Positions 25,937 to 35,262 of a DNA stretch of 64,000 nt are shown piece after piece (the first letter of the stretch is position 1; each line of letters opens with the position of its first letter). Source of the stretch: Corynebacterium sp. HS2168-gen11 (lineage in GTDB: Bacteria; Actinomycetota; Actinomycetes; Mycobacteriales; Mycobacteriaceae); contig NZ_JANUXR010000008.1 in the NCBI RefSeq assembly GCF_024834075.1, positions 1 to 64,000 on the forward strand, in the 5' to 3' direction. A program made the translations under genes and the position numbers. The notes under the pieces are model-generated. The model saw nothing but the letters and a program-made list of their open reading frames with translations, had not been told where the DNA came from and made no database searches.

Positions 25937-28051
25937 TTATGCCTCTAGCCCAGTTGCTTGATGAATCAACCATGCATATTCATAGGCTGCTTGACGCCAA
26001 GATTCATAGCGACCAGACACACCGCCATGTCCTGCAACCATTTCTGTTTTCAGCAAGAACTTTCCGCCTGTTGCAGTATCTCGCAGCTTCGCAATCCATT
26101 TCGCCGGTTCAACATAGAACACGCGAGTATCATTCAAGCTGGTGGTAGCCAAAATATTTGGATAGTTCTGGGCAGTGACGTTTTCATATGGACTATAGGA
26201 AGCCATGTATTCATACACTTCCTTATCTTCCAGCGGATTTCCCCACTCTTCCCACTCACCAGCGGTCAGTGGCAGCTCTGGCTTGAGCATGGTGGTTAGC
26301 GCATCAACAAATGGTACATCTGCCTCAATTGCACAGAAACGATCCGGTGCCATATTTGCCACCGCGCCCATCAGCAATCCACCTGCAGAACCACCATTGG
26401 CAACCAGCATGCGCGGAGCAGTCAGGTTTTGTGCGATTAAGTAATCGGCAACTGCGATGAAATCGGTAAAGGTATTTTTCTTCTGCAGCATCTTGCCATT
26501 GTCGTACCATGCTCGACCCATCTCGCCGCCACCACGAATATGTGCAATCGCAAGAATCATGCCACGGTCAAGCATCGACAGGCGCAAGACACTAAAGCCT
26601 GGTTCAAGGCTGTGCTCATAGGAACCATATGCATAGAGCATGGTTGGTTGCGGCTGAGAAGTATCCAAATCGGCGCGATGAATAATGGAAACTGGAATTT
26701 TCGCACCATCGGCAGCTTCTGCCCATGCTCGATAGGAGGTGTACTCGCTGGAGTCATAGCCACCGACTACAACCTGCTCTTTTAACAGTGTGTAGGTATT
26801 CGAGGCAACGTGGTAGTCATACAGTTTCGCTGGGGTAATAAAGGAGGTATAGGATACTCTCACAACTGGGGCATCCCAGGCTGGATTACCACCGACGCCT
26901 ACAGAATAAAGTTCCTCGTCGAAAGTGAGTTCTTCAAAGGCATGGAACCCTGCGTCGTCAAGCTTCATCACTGCAGCACGTCCAATTGCGCCCTTGCGAT
27001 AGCCGACGAAAATGAAATCACGGTAGCAGTCGACACCATCGATGCGAATTTGGTCATCATGTGGCATCAAGACTGTGAGATTTCGCAGGTCAACTGGCTG
27101 ATCGATTGGCTGCCAGCCGAGTTCAAAATTCGGACCAGCGACGTTGTGGCTAATCACCCACACGTCTTGACCAGCGACGACTGCATGATCGAGATCGTAT
27201 TCAACGCCTTCTTCGCGCGCGAGCACCAGCTCAAACGCACCTTCTGGGTTCTCGGTGTCCAAAGCCCAAACCTCAGAGGTAGTACGCGAGGAAATGCTTA
27301 AGAACAGGTACTTCAAGGAACGGGTTGCGCCAATGCCAACGCCGAAGCGGATGTCGTCTTCGCGGTAGACCAGGACGTCTTCGCTGGCAGGCGTGCCTAC
27401 CTTGTGACGCCAAATGGAATCCGGGCGCCATGCATCATCGACGCGGGTGTAGAACACATATTCTTCGCCAATCCAGGTGGCACCGTAGAAGACATTTTCA
27501 ATGACATCATCAAGCAGCTCACCTGTGGTCAAGTCCTTAATATAAAGGGTGTAGCGCTCGTCACCTGCAACATCGGTGGAATACGCCAAATAGCGACCAC
27601 TTCGCGTGACAGCCGAAGCTCCCATGGAAAAGAAGTCATGACCTGCGGCAAGTTCATTAAGATCAAGCAAGATCTCTTCGCCTGCAACTTCGCCTTCTTC
27701 AGGAATTACTGGCGGCACCCACGCATCTTGGCCAGGTTGCACTGGAATGCGGCAAGAAATTCCGTAGCTTTGTCCCTCAACGGTTCGCGAGTAGTACCAG
27801 TAATCCTCGGCGCGCTGCGGCACTGACATGTCAGTTTCTTTAATGCGACCTTTGAGTTCCTGGTAAATCGTTTCACGCAGAGGTTCCAGGTGCTTGGTTT
27901 CTGCATCGGTAAACGCGTTTTCGGCTTCCAAATACGCAATGGTTTCTGGTGATTCTTTCTCACGCAGCCATTCATAGTTATCAACAAAATCGTGCCCGTG
28001 AAAGCTTCGGGTCATTGGCTTTTTCGCTGCAATTGGTGCTTCAAGAGTCAT
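25937..28051 (-). CDS. ptrB: S9 family oligopeptidase B
   Basis: A cytosolic serine peptidase of the prolyl oligopeptidase family that cuts small peptides after basic residues. The 704-residue protein has an N-terminal beta-propeller (about 70-430) and a C-terminal alpha/beta hydrolase. Catalytic residues are Ser in GGSAGGLLMG, Asp in SLNDTRV and His in GHGGVSGR. RGGGEMGRAWYDNGK, typical of PtrB, precedes the Ser. No signal peptide. It has no functional link to the purine genes. Confidence 0.93.
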   Translation of the reverse strand: MTLEAPIAAKKPMTRSFHGHDFVDNYEWLREKESPETIAYLEAENAFTDAETKHLEPLRETIYQELKGRIKETDMSVPQRAEDYWYYSRTVEGQSYGISCRIPVQPGQDAWVPPVIPEEGEVAGEEILLDLNELAAGHDFFSMGASAVTRSGRYLAYSTDVAGDERYTLYIKDLTTGELLDDVIENVFYGATWIGEEYVFYTRVDDAWRPDSIWRHKVGTPASEDVLVYREDDIRFGVGIGATRSLKYLFLSISSRTTSEVWALDTENPEGAFELVLAREEGVEYDLDHAVVAGQDVWVISHNVAGPNFELGWQPIDQPVDLRNLTVLMPHDDQIRIDGVDCYRDFIFVGYRKGAIGRAAVMKLDDAGFHAFEELTFDEELYSVGVGGNPAWDAPVVRVSYTSFITPAKLYDYHVASNTYTLLKEQVVVGGYDSSEYTSYRAWAEAADGAKIPVSIIHRADLDTSQPQPTMLYAYGSYEHSLEPGFSVLRLSMLDRGMILAIAHIRGGGEMGRAWYDNGKMLQKKNTFTDFIAVADYLIAQNLTAPRMLVANGGSAGGLLMGAVANMAPDRFCAIEADVPFVDALTTMLKPELPLTAGEWEEWGNPLEDKEVYEYMASYSPYENVTAQNYPNILATTSLNDTRVFYVEPAKWIAKLRDTATGGKFLLKTEMVAGHGGVSGRYESWRQAAYEYAWLIHQATGLEA

Positions 28052-28395
28052 ACTTGACGATACTAGCGGTCTTTGCCATTACGCGTCGCTTGACACCCAA
28101 TCCCACGTGCATCCTTATGCAGGCGCGGTACCAGTATTTCCGAATGCGCACGCATGCTTGCTTCTCCCCCAACCTGGAGCATGCTTGACGACGCATCCTT
28201 GTGGCCGGCATTGCAGTTCGCAACTTCAATCGCGCTGGTTGCCCTGTGTCCTGTGTCCCTGTGCCCCTGCCCGAGATATCCGAGGTGTCCTGCCGCCTAT
28301 GTCCTTCTCCCGCTCTCGCACGAGCCACCAGTAATCGTCGTCTCTCACGATTTTCCATTAGACTTAAATCTTCGCAATAGTTTTCAAGGAGCAGT
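28052..28395. other. Divergent promoter region of ptrB and the VTT gene
   Basis: No gene. Contains GCATGCTTGCTT (28152-28163) and GCATGCTTGACGACGC (28179-28194), two related copies of the recurrent intergenic motif 27 bases apart. Otherwise pyrimidine-rich. Confidence 0.4.
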
Positions 28396-29142
28396 ATGAG
28401 TTCGGAATCCTCCGCACACGAATCACAGCAAGAACCTGTAGCAGCTACGTCCCAACCAGCTGCACCTGACAGTGATGATTGGCAAAGTGAGCTGCCAGAT
28501 TATTTACAAGGTGCTACTCGCACTGACTGGTTGCTTTGGGGAGGATTAGTTGCCGCAGGTATTTATTCACTGGCGCTGATTCCATTCCGCGCTGTGCTGT
28601 TGGTGAATTACACCTTCCTCTACACGTTCTTAACCGGCTCGAATTTATCGGTCTTAACGCTTGCTGCCTACCACAGCAAAAATTATGCGTTTTTGGCGTT
28701 GGTGTTGATCGTCGCAACGCTCAGTGCAGTGAAATTTCTTCTTTTATACTTTTTTATTGGCAAGCGTTGGGGCAAAAAGTTTATCGACGCAATGTTCGCC
28801 AATCATCCGCCGCGCTGGTTTCTCAAAACTGAAGAATTTATCTACAAAAACCTAGGCTTTTGTTTTTTCTTAGCGACGCTGCCGTTTTCCCCAGTCCCAG
28901 CAACCGTCATCGTTGCCATTGCTGGTATTCAACGGGCAAAAGGCTGGGTCGTCAGTATCTGGGTGCTTGGTTTTACTTTCCTGCTGAAATGCTTCTACGC
29001 ATATCTGGGCATCACCTTTGGCCCGCAGGTACAAGATACTTTGGAAGTGGTGAATAAGTATTTAAACTGGGTAACACTCGCCTTGATCGGCTATTTCTTT
29101 ATTTCGGTGACGTTAAAGAATCGTAAAAACAAAACCGTTTAA
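28396..29142 (+). CDS. VTT/DedA-like membrane protein
   Basis: The 248-residue protein starts with a polar, Ser/Glu/Pro-rich cytoplasmic tail of about 50 residues, then has about five hydrophobic segments. LATLPFSPVPATVIVAIAGIQ resembles the re-entrant loop of VTT/DedA proteins, lipid scramblases or undecaprenyl-phosphate transporters in other bacteria. The assignment is by pattern only. A clear AAGGAG ribosome site precedes the ATG. Followed by a terminator. Confidence 0.65.
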   Translation: MSSESSAHESQQEPVAATSQPAAPDSDDWQSELPDYLQGATRTDWLLWGGLVAAGIYSLALIPFRAVLLVNYTFLYTFLTGSNLSVLTLAAYHSKNYAFLALVLIVATLSAVKFLLLYFFIGKRWGKKFIDAMFANHPPRWFLKTEEFIYKNLGFCFFLATLPFSPVPATVIVAIAGIQRAKGWVVSIWVLGFTFLLKCFYAYLGITFGPQVQDTLEVVNKYLNWVTLALIGYFFISVTLKNRKNKTV

Positions 29143-29156
29143 TCAGGTACTTCCAG

Positions 29157-29180
29157 GAGGGCGCACACGTTGTGCCCTTC
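29157..29180 (+). terminator. Terminator of the VTT gene
   Basis: GAGGGCGCACA pairs with TGTGCCCTTC around loop CGT (one bulge), followed by TTTTTTG. Confidence 0.85.
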
Positions 29181-29277
29181 TTTTTTGTTCTCCAACGATG
29201 CTGGAAATGTTGCCGCTTGCGTTGCCGCTTGCGCGTGCTGCTGCCACCGTCCGTTGCACTCAAGCATGACATACAAA

Positions 29278-29315
29278 AAGAGGACGTAGTGTAATCATCT
29301 ACGCTACATCCTCTT
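29278..29315 (-). terminator. Terminator of purC
   Basis: AAGAGGA (29278-29284) pairs with 29309-29315, and inner complementary bases extend the stem with one mismatch. On the minus strand TTTTTG overlaps the end. Confidence 0.78.
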
Positions 29316-29372
29316 ATACGTGTATTATGTGCCTGCTTACTCACCTTTAGTTATAAACACGCAGGGTAAGTG

Positions 29373-30266
29373 TTAGACGCAGTCGCCAATCCACTCATGG
29401 AATTTTTCACCAGTAATGCGCTCAAATGCTTCAACATAGCGCTCGCGGGTGACTTCCACCACGGAACCTGGCAGTGCAGGTGGTGCCATTGGGGAATCCA
29501 ACTCCCAACCAGATTTTGGACTCGTGAGCCAGTTGCGCACATATTGCTTATCGAAGCTTGGCTGAACTTGGCCTTCCTTATAGCCATCAGCTGGCCAATA
29601 GCGGGAAGAATCAGGGGTGAGTACTTCATCAGCCAAAACCAGTTGGCCATCTTCGTCCAAGCCAAACTCAAACTTGGTATCGGCCAGAATAATGCCGCGT
29701 TCTAATGCCATTTCTGCAGCTTGGGTATAGATCTGAATGCTTGCGTCGCGCAGTTCTTCAGCACGCTGCTGACCAAGTTTGGTGACCACACGGCTAAAGG
29801 CAACGTTTTCGTCATGATCGCCAATTTCAGCCTTGGTTGCTGGAGTAAAAATTGGGGTTGGCAGCTTGGAGGATTCCACCAAACCTTCTGGTAGCTCGAT
29901 TGAGCAGACCGTGCCAGACTCTTGATATTCTTTTAAGCCCGAGCCAGTTAAGTATCCGCGTACAACGCACTCGAATGGAAGCATCTTGAGTTTTTTCACA
30001 ACAATTGCTCGGCCAAGTACTTCTTGTGGAATACGAGGATCATCAATTGGGCCTGCCAGATGGTTCGGGAAATTGATGTGCTCGAAGAAGTACATGCTCA
30101 TTGCAGTAAGAATGCGACCTTTGTCTGGAATTTCGGTTTCCAAAATGTGGTCGTAAGCTGAGATACGGTCAGAAACCACCATCAAAAGATTATGGTCGTC
30201 GATCTCATAGATTTCGCGCACTTTTCCTGCGGAAATGTGCTTGTACTGGGAAAGTTCAGGACGCAT
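29373..30266 (-). CDS. purC: Phosphoribosylaminoimidazole-succinocarboxamide synthase
   Basis: PurC joins CAIR with aspartate using ATP. The 297-residue protein begins [20 protein letters not shown], so the ATG at 30266 is chosen over 30296. The SAICAR synthetase signature appears in [20 protein letters not shown] and [14 protein letters not shown]. purB lies upstream on the same strand, but a strong terminator separates them. Confidence 0.97.
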   Translation of the reverse strand: MRPELSQYKHISAGKVREIYEIDDHNLLMVVSDRISAYDHILETEIPDKGRILTAMSMYFFEHINFPNHLAGPIDDPRIPQEVLGRAIVVKKLKMLPFECVVRGYLTGSGLKEYQESGTVCSIELPEGLVESSKLPTPIFTPATKAEIGDHDENVAFSRVVTKLGQQRAEELRDASIQIYTQAAEMALERGIILADTKFEFGLDEDGQLVLADEVLTPDSSRYWPADGYKEGQVQPSFDKQYVRNWLTSPKSGWELDSPMAPPALPGSVVEVTRERYVEAFERITGEKFHEWIGDCV

Positions 30267-30472
30267 AGACAAAAAGTCTAGTCCTATAGAGCTCAATTAG
30301 AAAAGTCCCTCTAAAAACCATTTTCAATAATGCTGCAGTGTTTCTGCGCTATCTTCTTTATCGCGCACATTGGTATCGAACAGGTAGTTGTGGTTCAAGC
30401 ATTGGTGCGTCATTGCTCAAGGTTGTACGGATTTTTGCGAGAACACGAAGCACCCTAACGTCGAAAAGCAAA

Positions 30473-30516
30473 ACAACGCTCCTGCGTGCATCATGGGTGA
30501 TGAGCAGGAGCGTTGT
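30473..30516 (-). terminator. Terminator of purB
   Basis: ACAACGCTCCTGC (30473-30485) is perfectly complementary to 30504-30516, and TTTTGC follows on the minus strand. A GCTTTTCGACGT copy (30458-30469) abuts it. Confidence 0.85.
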
Positions 30517-30534
30517 GCGGTAGGTACGTGATGG

Positions 30535-31965
30535 TTACAGGATTTCACCAGGGGTGTACTGTGCAACCTCTGGGAAGCGCGAGACCAGCAGATCGACGCG
30601 CGCAATCACGCGGGCGGTTTGAGATTCCGCTGCACCAATAAACGCATGGCGATCGGCAAGCGCTGCTTGGAGATCAGCTTCGCTCATTGGCAGGCGTTCA
30701 TCGCGCGCCAAACGCTGAATCAGATCCTGCTCGCCACCATTTTCACGCATATTCAGCGCTACGGCCACAGCATTTTCCTTAATAACTTCATGCGCAGTTT
30801 CGCGGCCAACCCCGGCGCGCACCGCAGCCATCAAAATACGCGTGGTTGCCAAGAATGGCAGGTAGCGTTCGAGTTCACGTTCGATCATGGCTGGGAATGC
30901 ACCAAATTCGTCGAGAACGGTCAGGAAGGTTTCAAACATGCCGTCGAGTGTGAAGAAGGCATCTGGCAACGCTACGCGGCGAATAACCGAGCAGAATACA
31001 TCGCCTTCGTTCCATTGCTGACCAGCTAAATCAGCAACCATGGTCAGATAGCCGCGCAGAATGACTTGCATGCCACCAACGCGTTCACACGAGCGTGCGT
31101 TCATCTTATGTGGCATTGCGGACGAGCCTACCTGGCCTTCTTTAAAGCCTTCGGTGACAATTTCATTACCGGCCATCAGGCGAATGGTGTGCGCCAAGGA
31201 AGAAGGTGCCGCACCTAAATGGACCAGTGCGGAAACTGCATCAAAGTCCAGTGAGCGTGGATAGACTTGGCCAACGGAATCGAATACGCGAGCAAAGCCA
31301 AGGTGATCGGCAATCTGGGTTTCCAGGCCTGCGAGCTTCACTTCATCGCCGCCCATGAGATCGAGCATGTCTTGAGCCGTACCCATTGGGCCTTTAATAC
31401 CCCGCAGTGGGTAGCGGCTGAGCAGGTTTTCAGTGTGCTCAATTGCAATGAGCATTTCTTCTGCCGCAGAGGCAAAACGCTTGCCCAAGGTGGTTGCTTG
31501 TGCTGCAACGTTGTGGGAGCGACCAGCCATGACCAGGCTGGAGTATTCTGCTGCGCGCTTGGCAATGCGTGCGACTACAGCAACGGCTTTGCCATGTACC
31601 AGCTCGAGTGAGCGGTAAATTTGGAGCTGTTCGACGTTTTCGGTCAGATCACGCGAGGTCATACCCTTGTGGATATGTTCGTACCCGGCAAGATCGTTGA
31701 ATTCTTCAATACGAGCTTTGACATCGTGGCGGGTAATTTTTTCCCGCGCTGCGATGGATTCAAGATCGACTTGGTCAATCACATTTTCGTAGGCGCTAAT
31801 TGCTTCGGCAGGAATCTCAACTCCGAGATCCTTCTGAGCTTTCATTACTGCGATCCAGAGCTGGCGCTCCATGATGATCTTTGCTTCAGGGCTCCACAGA
31901 TTCGACATTTCTGCTGAGGCATAGCGATTGGACAGGACATTTGAGATCTTCTTCTTTTCAGCCAC
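30535..31965 (-). CDS. purB: Adenylosuccinate lyase
   Basis: PurB acts twice in purine synthesis, releasing fumarate from SAICAR and from adenylosuccinate. The 476-residue protein has the fumarase/aspartase fold, the signature loop GSSAMPHKMNARSCER near residue 275 and the catalytic His region AGRSHNVAAQATT near 150. Start context is the natural family N-terminus (ISNVLSNRYASAEM). Confidence 0.96.
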   Translation of the reverse strand: MAEKKKISNVLSNRYASAEMSNLWSPEAKIIMERQLWIAVMKAQKDLGVEIPAEAISAYENVIDQVDLESIAAREKITRHDVKARIEEFNDLAGYEHIHKGMTSRDLTENVEQLQIYRSLELVHGKAVAVVARIAKRAAEYSSLVMAGRSHNVAAQATTLGKRFASAAEEMLIAIEHTENLLSRYPLRGIKGPMGTAQDMLDLMGGDEVKLAGLETQIADHLGFARVFDSVGQVYPRSLDFDAVSALVHLGAAPSSLAHTIRLMAGNEIVTEGFKEGQVGSSAMPHKMNARSCERVGGMQVILRGYLTMVADLAGQQWNEGDVFCSVIRRVALPDAFFTLDGMFETFLTVLDEFGAFPAMIERELERYLPFLATTRILMAAVRAGVGRETAHEVIKENAVAVALNMRENGGEQDLIQRLARDERLPMSEADLQAALADRHAFIGAAESQTARVIARVDLLVSRFPEVAQYTPGEIL

Positions 31966-32347
31966 GATGGATAATTATTCCATGATTGCGCGGTTTTGTC
32001 TGCTTATTGGCTAAAAGTGGTCGCGGTGTGCGTCGATAAGCATGCTTGACGACGCTGACCAGCAGGCTTGCGTATCAATGTTTGACAGGATTCATATGGG
32101 CGAAAAAGTGTTGAAAGAATCACGTTGCAGACCGGTATCTGAAGATAGTTTTCTTCTTATGAAACTGCTAAGGTAACTAGGCAGCCAACGACACTGTTGA
32201 CCTAAATATTCATGGTTTTTGGTGTTCTACCAGCTATAAGTACGCGGTAGGTAGCGCATCGTATGGATATTGTTGTTGATATTTGTTGCCAGTGTCATGA
32301 GAAATTGTGTGCGGCATAAGCGCGCACCGTTGAAGGGAGTTTACAAT
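31966..32347. other. Divergent promoter region with a 26-bp interrupted palindrome
   Basis: No gene. The region right of 32060 is AT-rich and must contain the promoter of the secreted protein. It holds the palindrome at 32030-32055. Confidence 0.4.
32030..32055. repeat. Palindrome made of two inverted GCTTnnCGACGC motifs
   Basis: GCGTCG-AT-AAGCATGCTT-GA-CGACGC is symmetric at 22 of 26 positions. It is built from a minus-strand copy (32030-32041) and a plus-strand copy (32044-32055) of the recurrent motif, sharing a central GCATGC. Confidence 0.85.
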
Positions 32348-33034
32348 ATGCGAAAAATTATTGGAGCAATCGTTGCGGCGTCATTGACCTTCTCGCTGCT
32401 GCCTGCATATGCGCAGCAAAACGACACGGTTTCTGGTCCTGCAACCCAGGTTGATTCACGCCAGTCGGTAATTCAGGCACGCAATGCGTATCCAACCAGC
32501 ATTGAAATCAAGGCACCTGCTGGTACCAACGTCTTGATTAACAATCAAATAACGTTCCAAAGTATCGCTATCATTGCGTCTGCAACCGGTGAATGGCAAA
32601 AAGTCACGTATGCAGAGCAACCAGTTGGTACCAAACTCTATGCCCTTGATCCAAAAGGCACCAGCACAACGGCCACGATTGATGTTGTCGCTGCACCACC
32701 GAAGCCAACGACTACCACGCCAACGGCTACAAAGACCACAACGCCAACTCCAACCAAGACCACCACGCCAACTCCAACCAAGACCACCAGCTCAAAGGCT
32801 ACGAGCACCCCTACTACCAAGGCAACAGCAACCAGTGAGCCTAAGCCAAAGCAGACCAGCGCTGCTACCACCACTCCACAAGCACCAAAGCCAACCACTG
32901 GCGTAACCCCAGATAAAACTGCTGGTCACTCCACTGCTTCGTTTATTGGTTCCATCATTGCTGTGATCGTGGCTGCTGTAGGCATCTTGGCTGCGGTTTT
33001 CCAAAAGCAACTGCTGAGCTTGGTCCGTCGCTAA
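32348..33034 (+). CDS. Secreted, membrane-anchored Thr/Pro-rich protein
   Basis: The 228-residue protein has a signal peptide (MRKIIGAIVAASLTFSLLPAYA, cleavage after AYA), then a small ordered region of about 90 residues (SIEIKAPAGTNVLINN). An unstructured Thr/Pro/Lys-rich linker follows (about 118-185) with near-exact TKTTTPTP repeats. A C-terminal hydrophobic helix ends in LVRR. There is no LPxTG motif, so it is anchored by the helix. GAAGGGAG lies before the chosen ATG. Function unknown; the architecture suggests a surface domain held across the cell wall by a stalk. Confidence 0.8.
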   Translation: MRKIIGAIVAASLTFSLLPAYAQQNDTVSGPATQVDSRQSVIQARNAYPTSIEIKAPAGTNVLINNQITFQSIAIIASATGEWQKVTYAEQPVGTKLYALDPKGTSTTATIDVVAAPPKPTTTTPTATKTTTPTPTKTTTPTPTKTTSSKATSTPTTKATATSEPKPKQTSAATTTPQAPKPTTGVTPDKTAGHSTASFIGSIIAVIVAAVGILAAVFQKQLLSLVRR

Positions 33035-33075
33035 GCAGTACGCAGACGCTCAATAATATAGGCATTCTATAAAAA

Positions 33076-33119
33076 TCAGCCGGTTTCCTGTGCACATGGT
33101 AGGTGCGGAAACCGGCTGA
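33076..33119. terminator. Bidirectional terminator between the secreted protein gene and purD
   Basis: TCAGCCGGTTTCC (33076-33088) is perfectly complementary to 33107-33119, with T-rich tails in both directions. Confidence 0.88.
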
Positions 33120-33132
33120 ATGTTTTTATACG

Positions 33133-34401
33133 TTAGATATGAATCTTGCCTTCTACGGCAGGAAGTGCGATATCACTGCGGTAGTGACCACCTTCGAGCT
33201 CAATTCCAGCTAGAACTTCATAGGCTTGCTCGCGGGCAGCTGCAAGCGTTGCACCTGTTCCCACAACATTCAAAACACGACCACCAGCGGAAATCAACTG
33301 GCCTTCTGCGTCAACGGCAGTACCTGCGTGACGCACAGCCTCGTGGTCGGCACCAGTAATAACGTCACCTTTACGTGGGGTATCAGGGTAGTTATAGGCT
33401 GCTAGCACAACTGTCAGCGCATAGCCATCTTCCCATTCCAACGCAGGATGCTCGGCAAGAGTTCCGGTTGCCACAGCATGCAGCAAGGTTGCCAACGGAG
33501 TTTGCAGCAGTGCCAACACAGCTTGGGTTTCAGGATCACCAAAGCGGCAGTTGAACTCCACTACCGATGGGCCGTCTTGTCCCCACGCTAAACCAGCATA
33601 AAGCAGACCAGAATAGGCACAACCGCGTGCCACCATTTCGCGGGCAACTGGCACGCATACTTCATCAACGATGCGCTGCACGCCGTTTTCTGGCAACCAT
33701 GGCAATGGGCAATACGCGCCCATGCCGCCAGTATTTGGGCCTTCATCATTATCACGGACACGCTTGTGATCCTGCGCTGGCAATAATGGGACTACTGTTT
33801 CACCATCGACTAGGCAGAACAGCGAAACTTCTGGACCATCTAAGAATGATTCCAACAACACTGGGTTGCCAGCGGCAAGCACGGCATCAACGTGATCGCG
33901 AGCAGCCTGGCGATCAGGGGTGACAACCACGCCTTTACCAGCGGCAAGACCATCATCTTTGACTACGAATTGTGGGCCGAAATTATCCAACGCGGCTTCA
34001 ATTTCTGCGTCATCAGCACCTGGCAGCAACTGCTGTGCACGAGCGGTTTTCACACCAGCTTTTTCCATGACATCTTTTGCAAATGCCTTTGAACCTTCGA
34101 TTTGCGCTGCTGCTTGATTAGGACCAAACACGGCAAAGCCATGGTCACGCAAGACATCTGCCACACCTGCAACCAGTGGAATTTCTGGTCCGATCACCAC
34201 AAGTTCAGCTGCGACTTCTTTGGCGATCTGCAGCATCAATTCAGGATTTGCAACATCTGTTGCCTCCAGATGAACAGTCGCTACATTCTGCATACCCACA
34301 TTGCCTGGAGCAACATGAATCTCAGAAACAGCTGGGTCTTTTGCTAGGCCAAGTACAAGGGCGTGCTCACGGGCGCCCGATCCGATAACAAGAATGCGCA
34401 T
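33133..34401 (-). CDS. purD: Phosphoribosylamine-glycine ligase
   Basis: PurD attaches glycine to phosphoribosylamine with ATP. The 422-residue protein begins [20 protein letters not shown], which fixes the start at 34401. It has the ATP-grasp glycine loop [14 protein letters not shown] (about 140) and [14 protein letters not shown] (about 287). Divergent from the HIT gene. Confidence 0.97.
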   Translation of the reverse strand: MRILVIGSGAREHALVLGLAKDPAVSEIHVAPGNVGMQNVATVHLEATDVANPELMLQIAKEVAAELVVIGPEIPLVAGVADVLRDHGFAVFGPNQAAAQIEGSKAFAKDVMEKAGVKTARAQQLLPGADDAEIEAALDNFGPQFVVKDDGLAAGKGVVVTPDRQAARDHVDAVLAAGNPVLLESFLDGPEVSLFCLVDGETVVPLLPAQDHKRVRDNDEGPNTGGMGAYCPLPWLPENGVQRIVDEVCVPVAREMVARGCAYSGLLYAGLAWGQDGPSVVEFNCRFGDPETQAVLALLQTPLATLLHAVATGTLAEHPALEWEDGYALTVVLAAYNYPDTPRKGDVITGADHEAVRHAGTAVDAEGQLISAGGRVLNVVGTGATLAAAREQAYEVLAGIELEGGHYRSDIALPAVEGKIHI

Positions 34402-34451
34402 GATTATGCATTCTAGTCGCAAAGCGGCCAAAATGAACTACTCTTATATGT

Positions 34452-34856
34452 ATGACAAGCGTATTCACGAAAATTATCAATAACGAACTCCCTGGTCGCA
34501 TCGTCTACCGCGATGAATCCGTCGTGGCATTTTTGACAATTGAACCGTTAACTTACGGCCACACCTTGGTTGTCCCTATTAAGGAAGTTGATAAGTGGAC
34601 AGACCTTTCCGCCGATGAGTGGGCAGCGCTCACCGCGGTTGCACACAAAATTGGCAATGCGATTACCAAAGCATTTGATGCGCCTCGCGCAGGCATGATC
34701 ATTGCAGGTTTCGACGTGCCACACACCCATATTCACGTCTTCCCAACCACAAATATTGGCCAATTCGTGTTCTCAAATGCCATGGCAATGGATGCAACCG
34801 ACCCAGCGCTTATGGACGAAGCCGCAGCTAAAATCATCGCAGCACTGCAGGACTAA
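34452..34856 (+). CDS. HIT-family hydrolase
   Basis: The 134-residue protein has the histidine triad HTHIHVFP (His91, His93, His95). Family members hydrolyse nucleoside phosphoramidates and related adenylylated compounds. The start ATG follows TTATATGT with no ribosome site, so a leaderless transcript is likely. It includes an isolated CTATTAAGGAAG (34576-34587) encoding Pro-Ile-Lys-Glu. Confidence 0.92.
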   Translation: MTSVFTKIINNELPGRIVYRDESVVAFLTIEPLTYGHTLVVPIKEVDKWTDLSADEWAALTAVAHKIGNAITKAFDAPRAGMIIAGFDVPHTHIHVFPTTNIGQFVFSNAMAMDATDPALMDEAAAKIIAALQD

Positions 34857-35262
34857 TCTCTAGGTGGTTGGCTGCCTGCGTGAGTGCTACGCGAGTGCTG
34901 CTAGCTGCTTATGTGAGTTCCCCGGCCCAAGGTTCTCGTGCGCTGGCAGTTGAATCTTTTCCATACTCTTTCAGCATTGCTTGACGACGCACCCAGGCTC
35001 ACGGCACGTGAGGTTTTCTGGGTGTGTCAGGCAGCTGTGAACGATGCTGGTGGCGTGAGGCTGTAGCGACATTCGTACTGGGTGCGTGGCTGCTAGCCGC
35101 ACGTGTGTGGCAGAAAGGTGGCTGAGCCGGCACACGCAACCGGTGATGTGTGGCTGTATGTCGCGCACGCCCGCACCAAGCGTGTCTCCTACCCTCAAGC
35201 TATATGCCGCATACGCCTGCACCAAGCGTGTCGCCTACCTTCACGCCAGATGGCGGAAACGC
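34857..35262. other. Gene-free convergent spacer with direct repeat
   Basis: Between the HIT gene and phoS. GC-rich, with no ORF I can support and no clear terminator. It holds GCATTGCTTGACGACGC (34974-34990) and the repeat at 35173-35239. Confidence 0.4.
35173..35239 (+). repeat. Direct repeat, 21-bp units, period 46
   Basis: GCACCAAGCGTGTCKCCTACC occurs at 35173-35193 and 35219-35239 with one mismatch (T/G). Confidence 0.85.
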
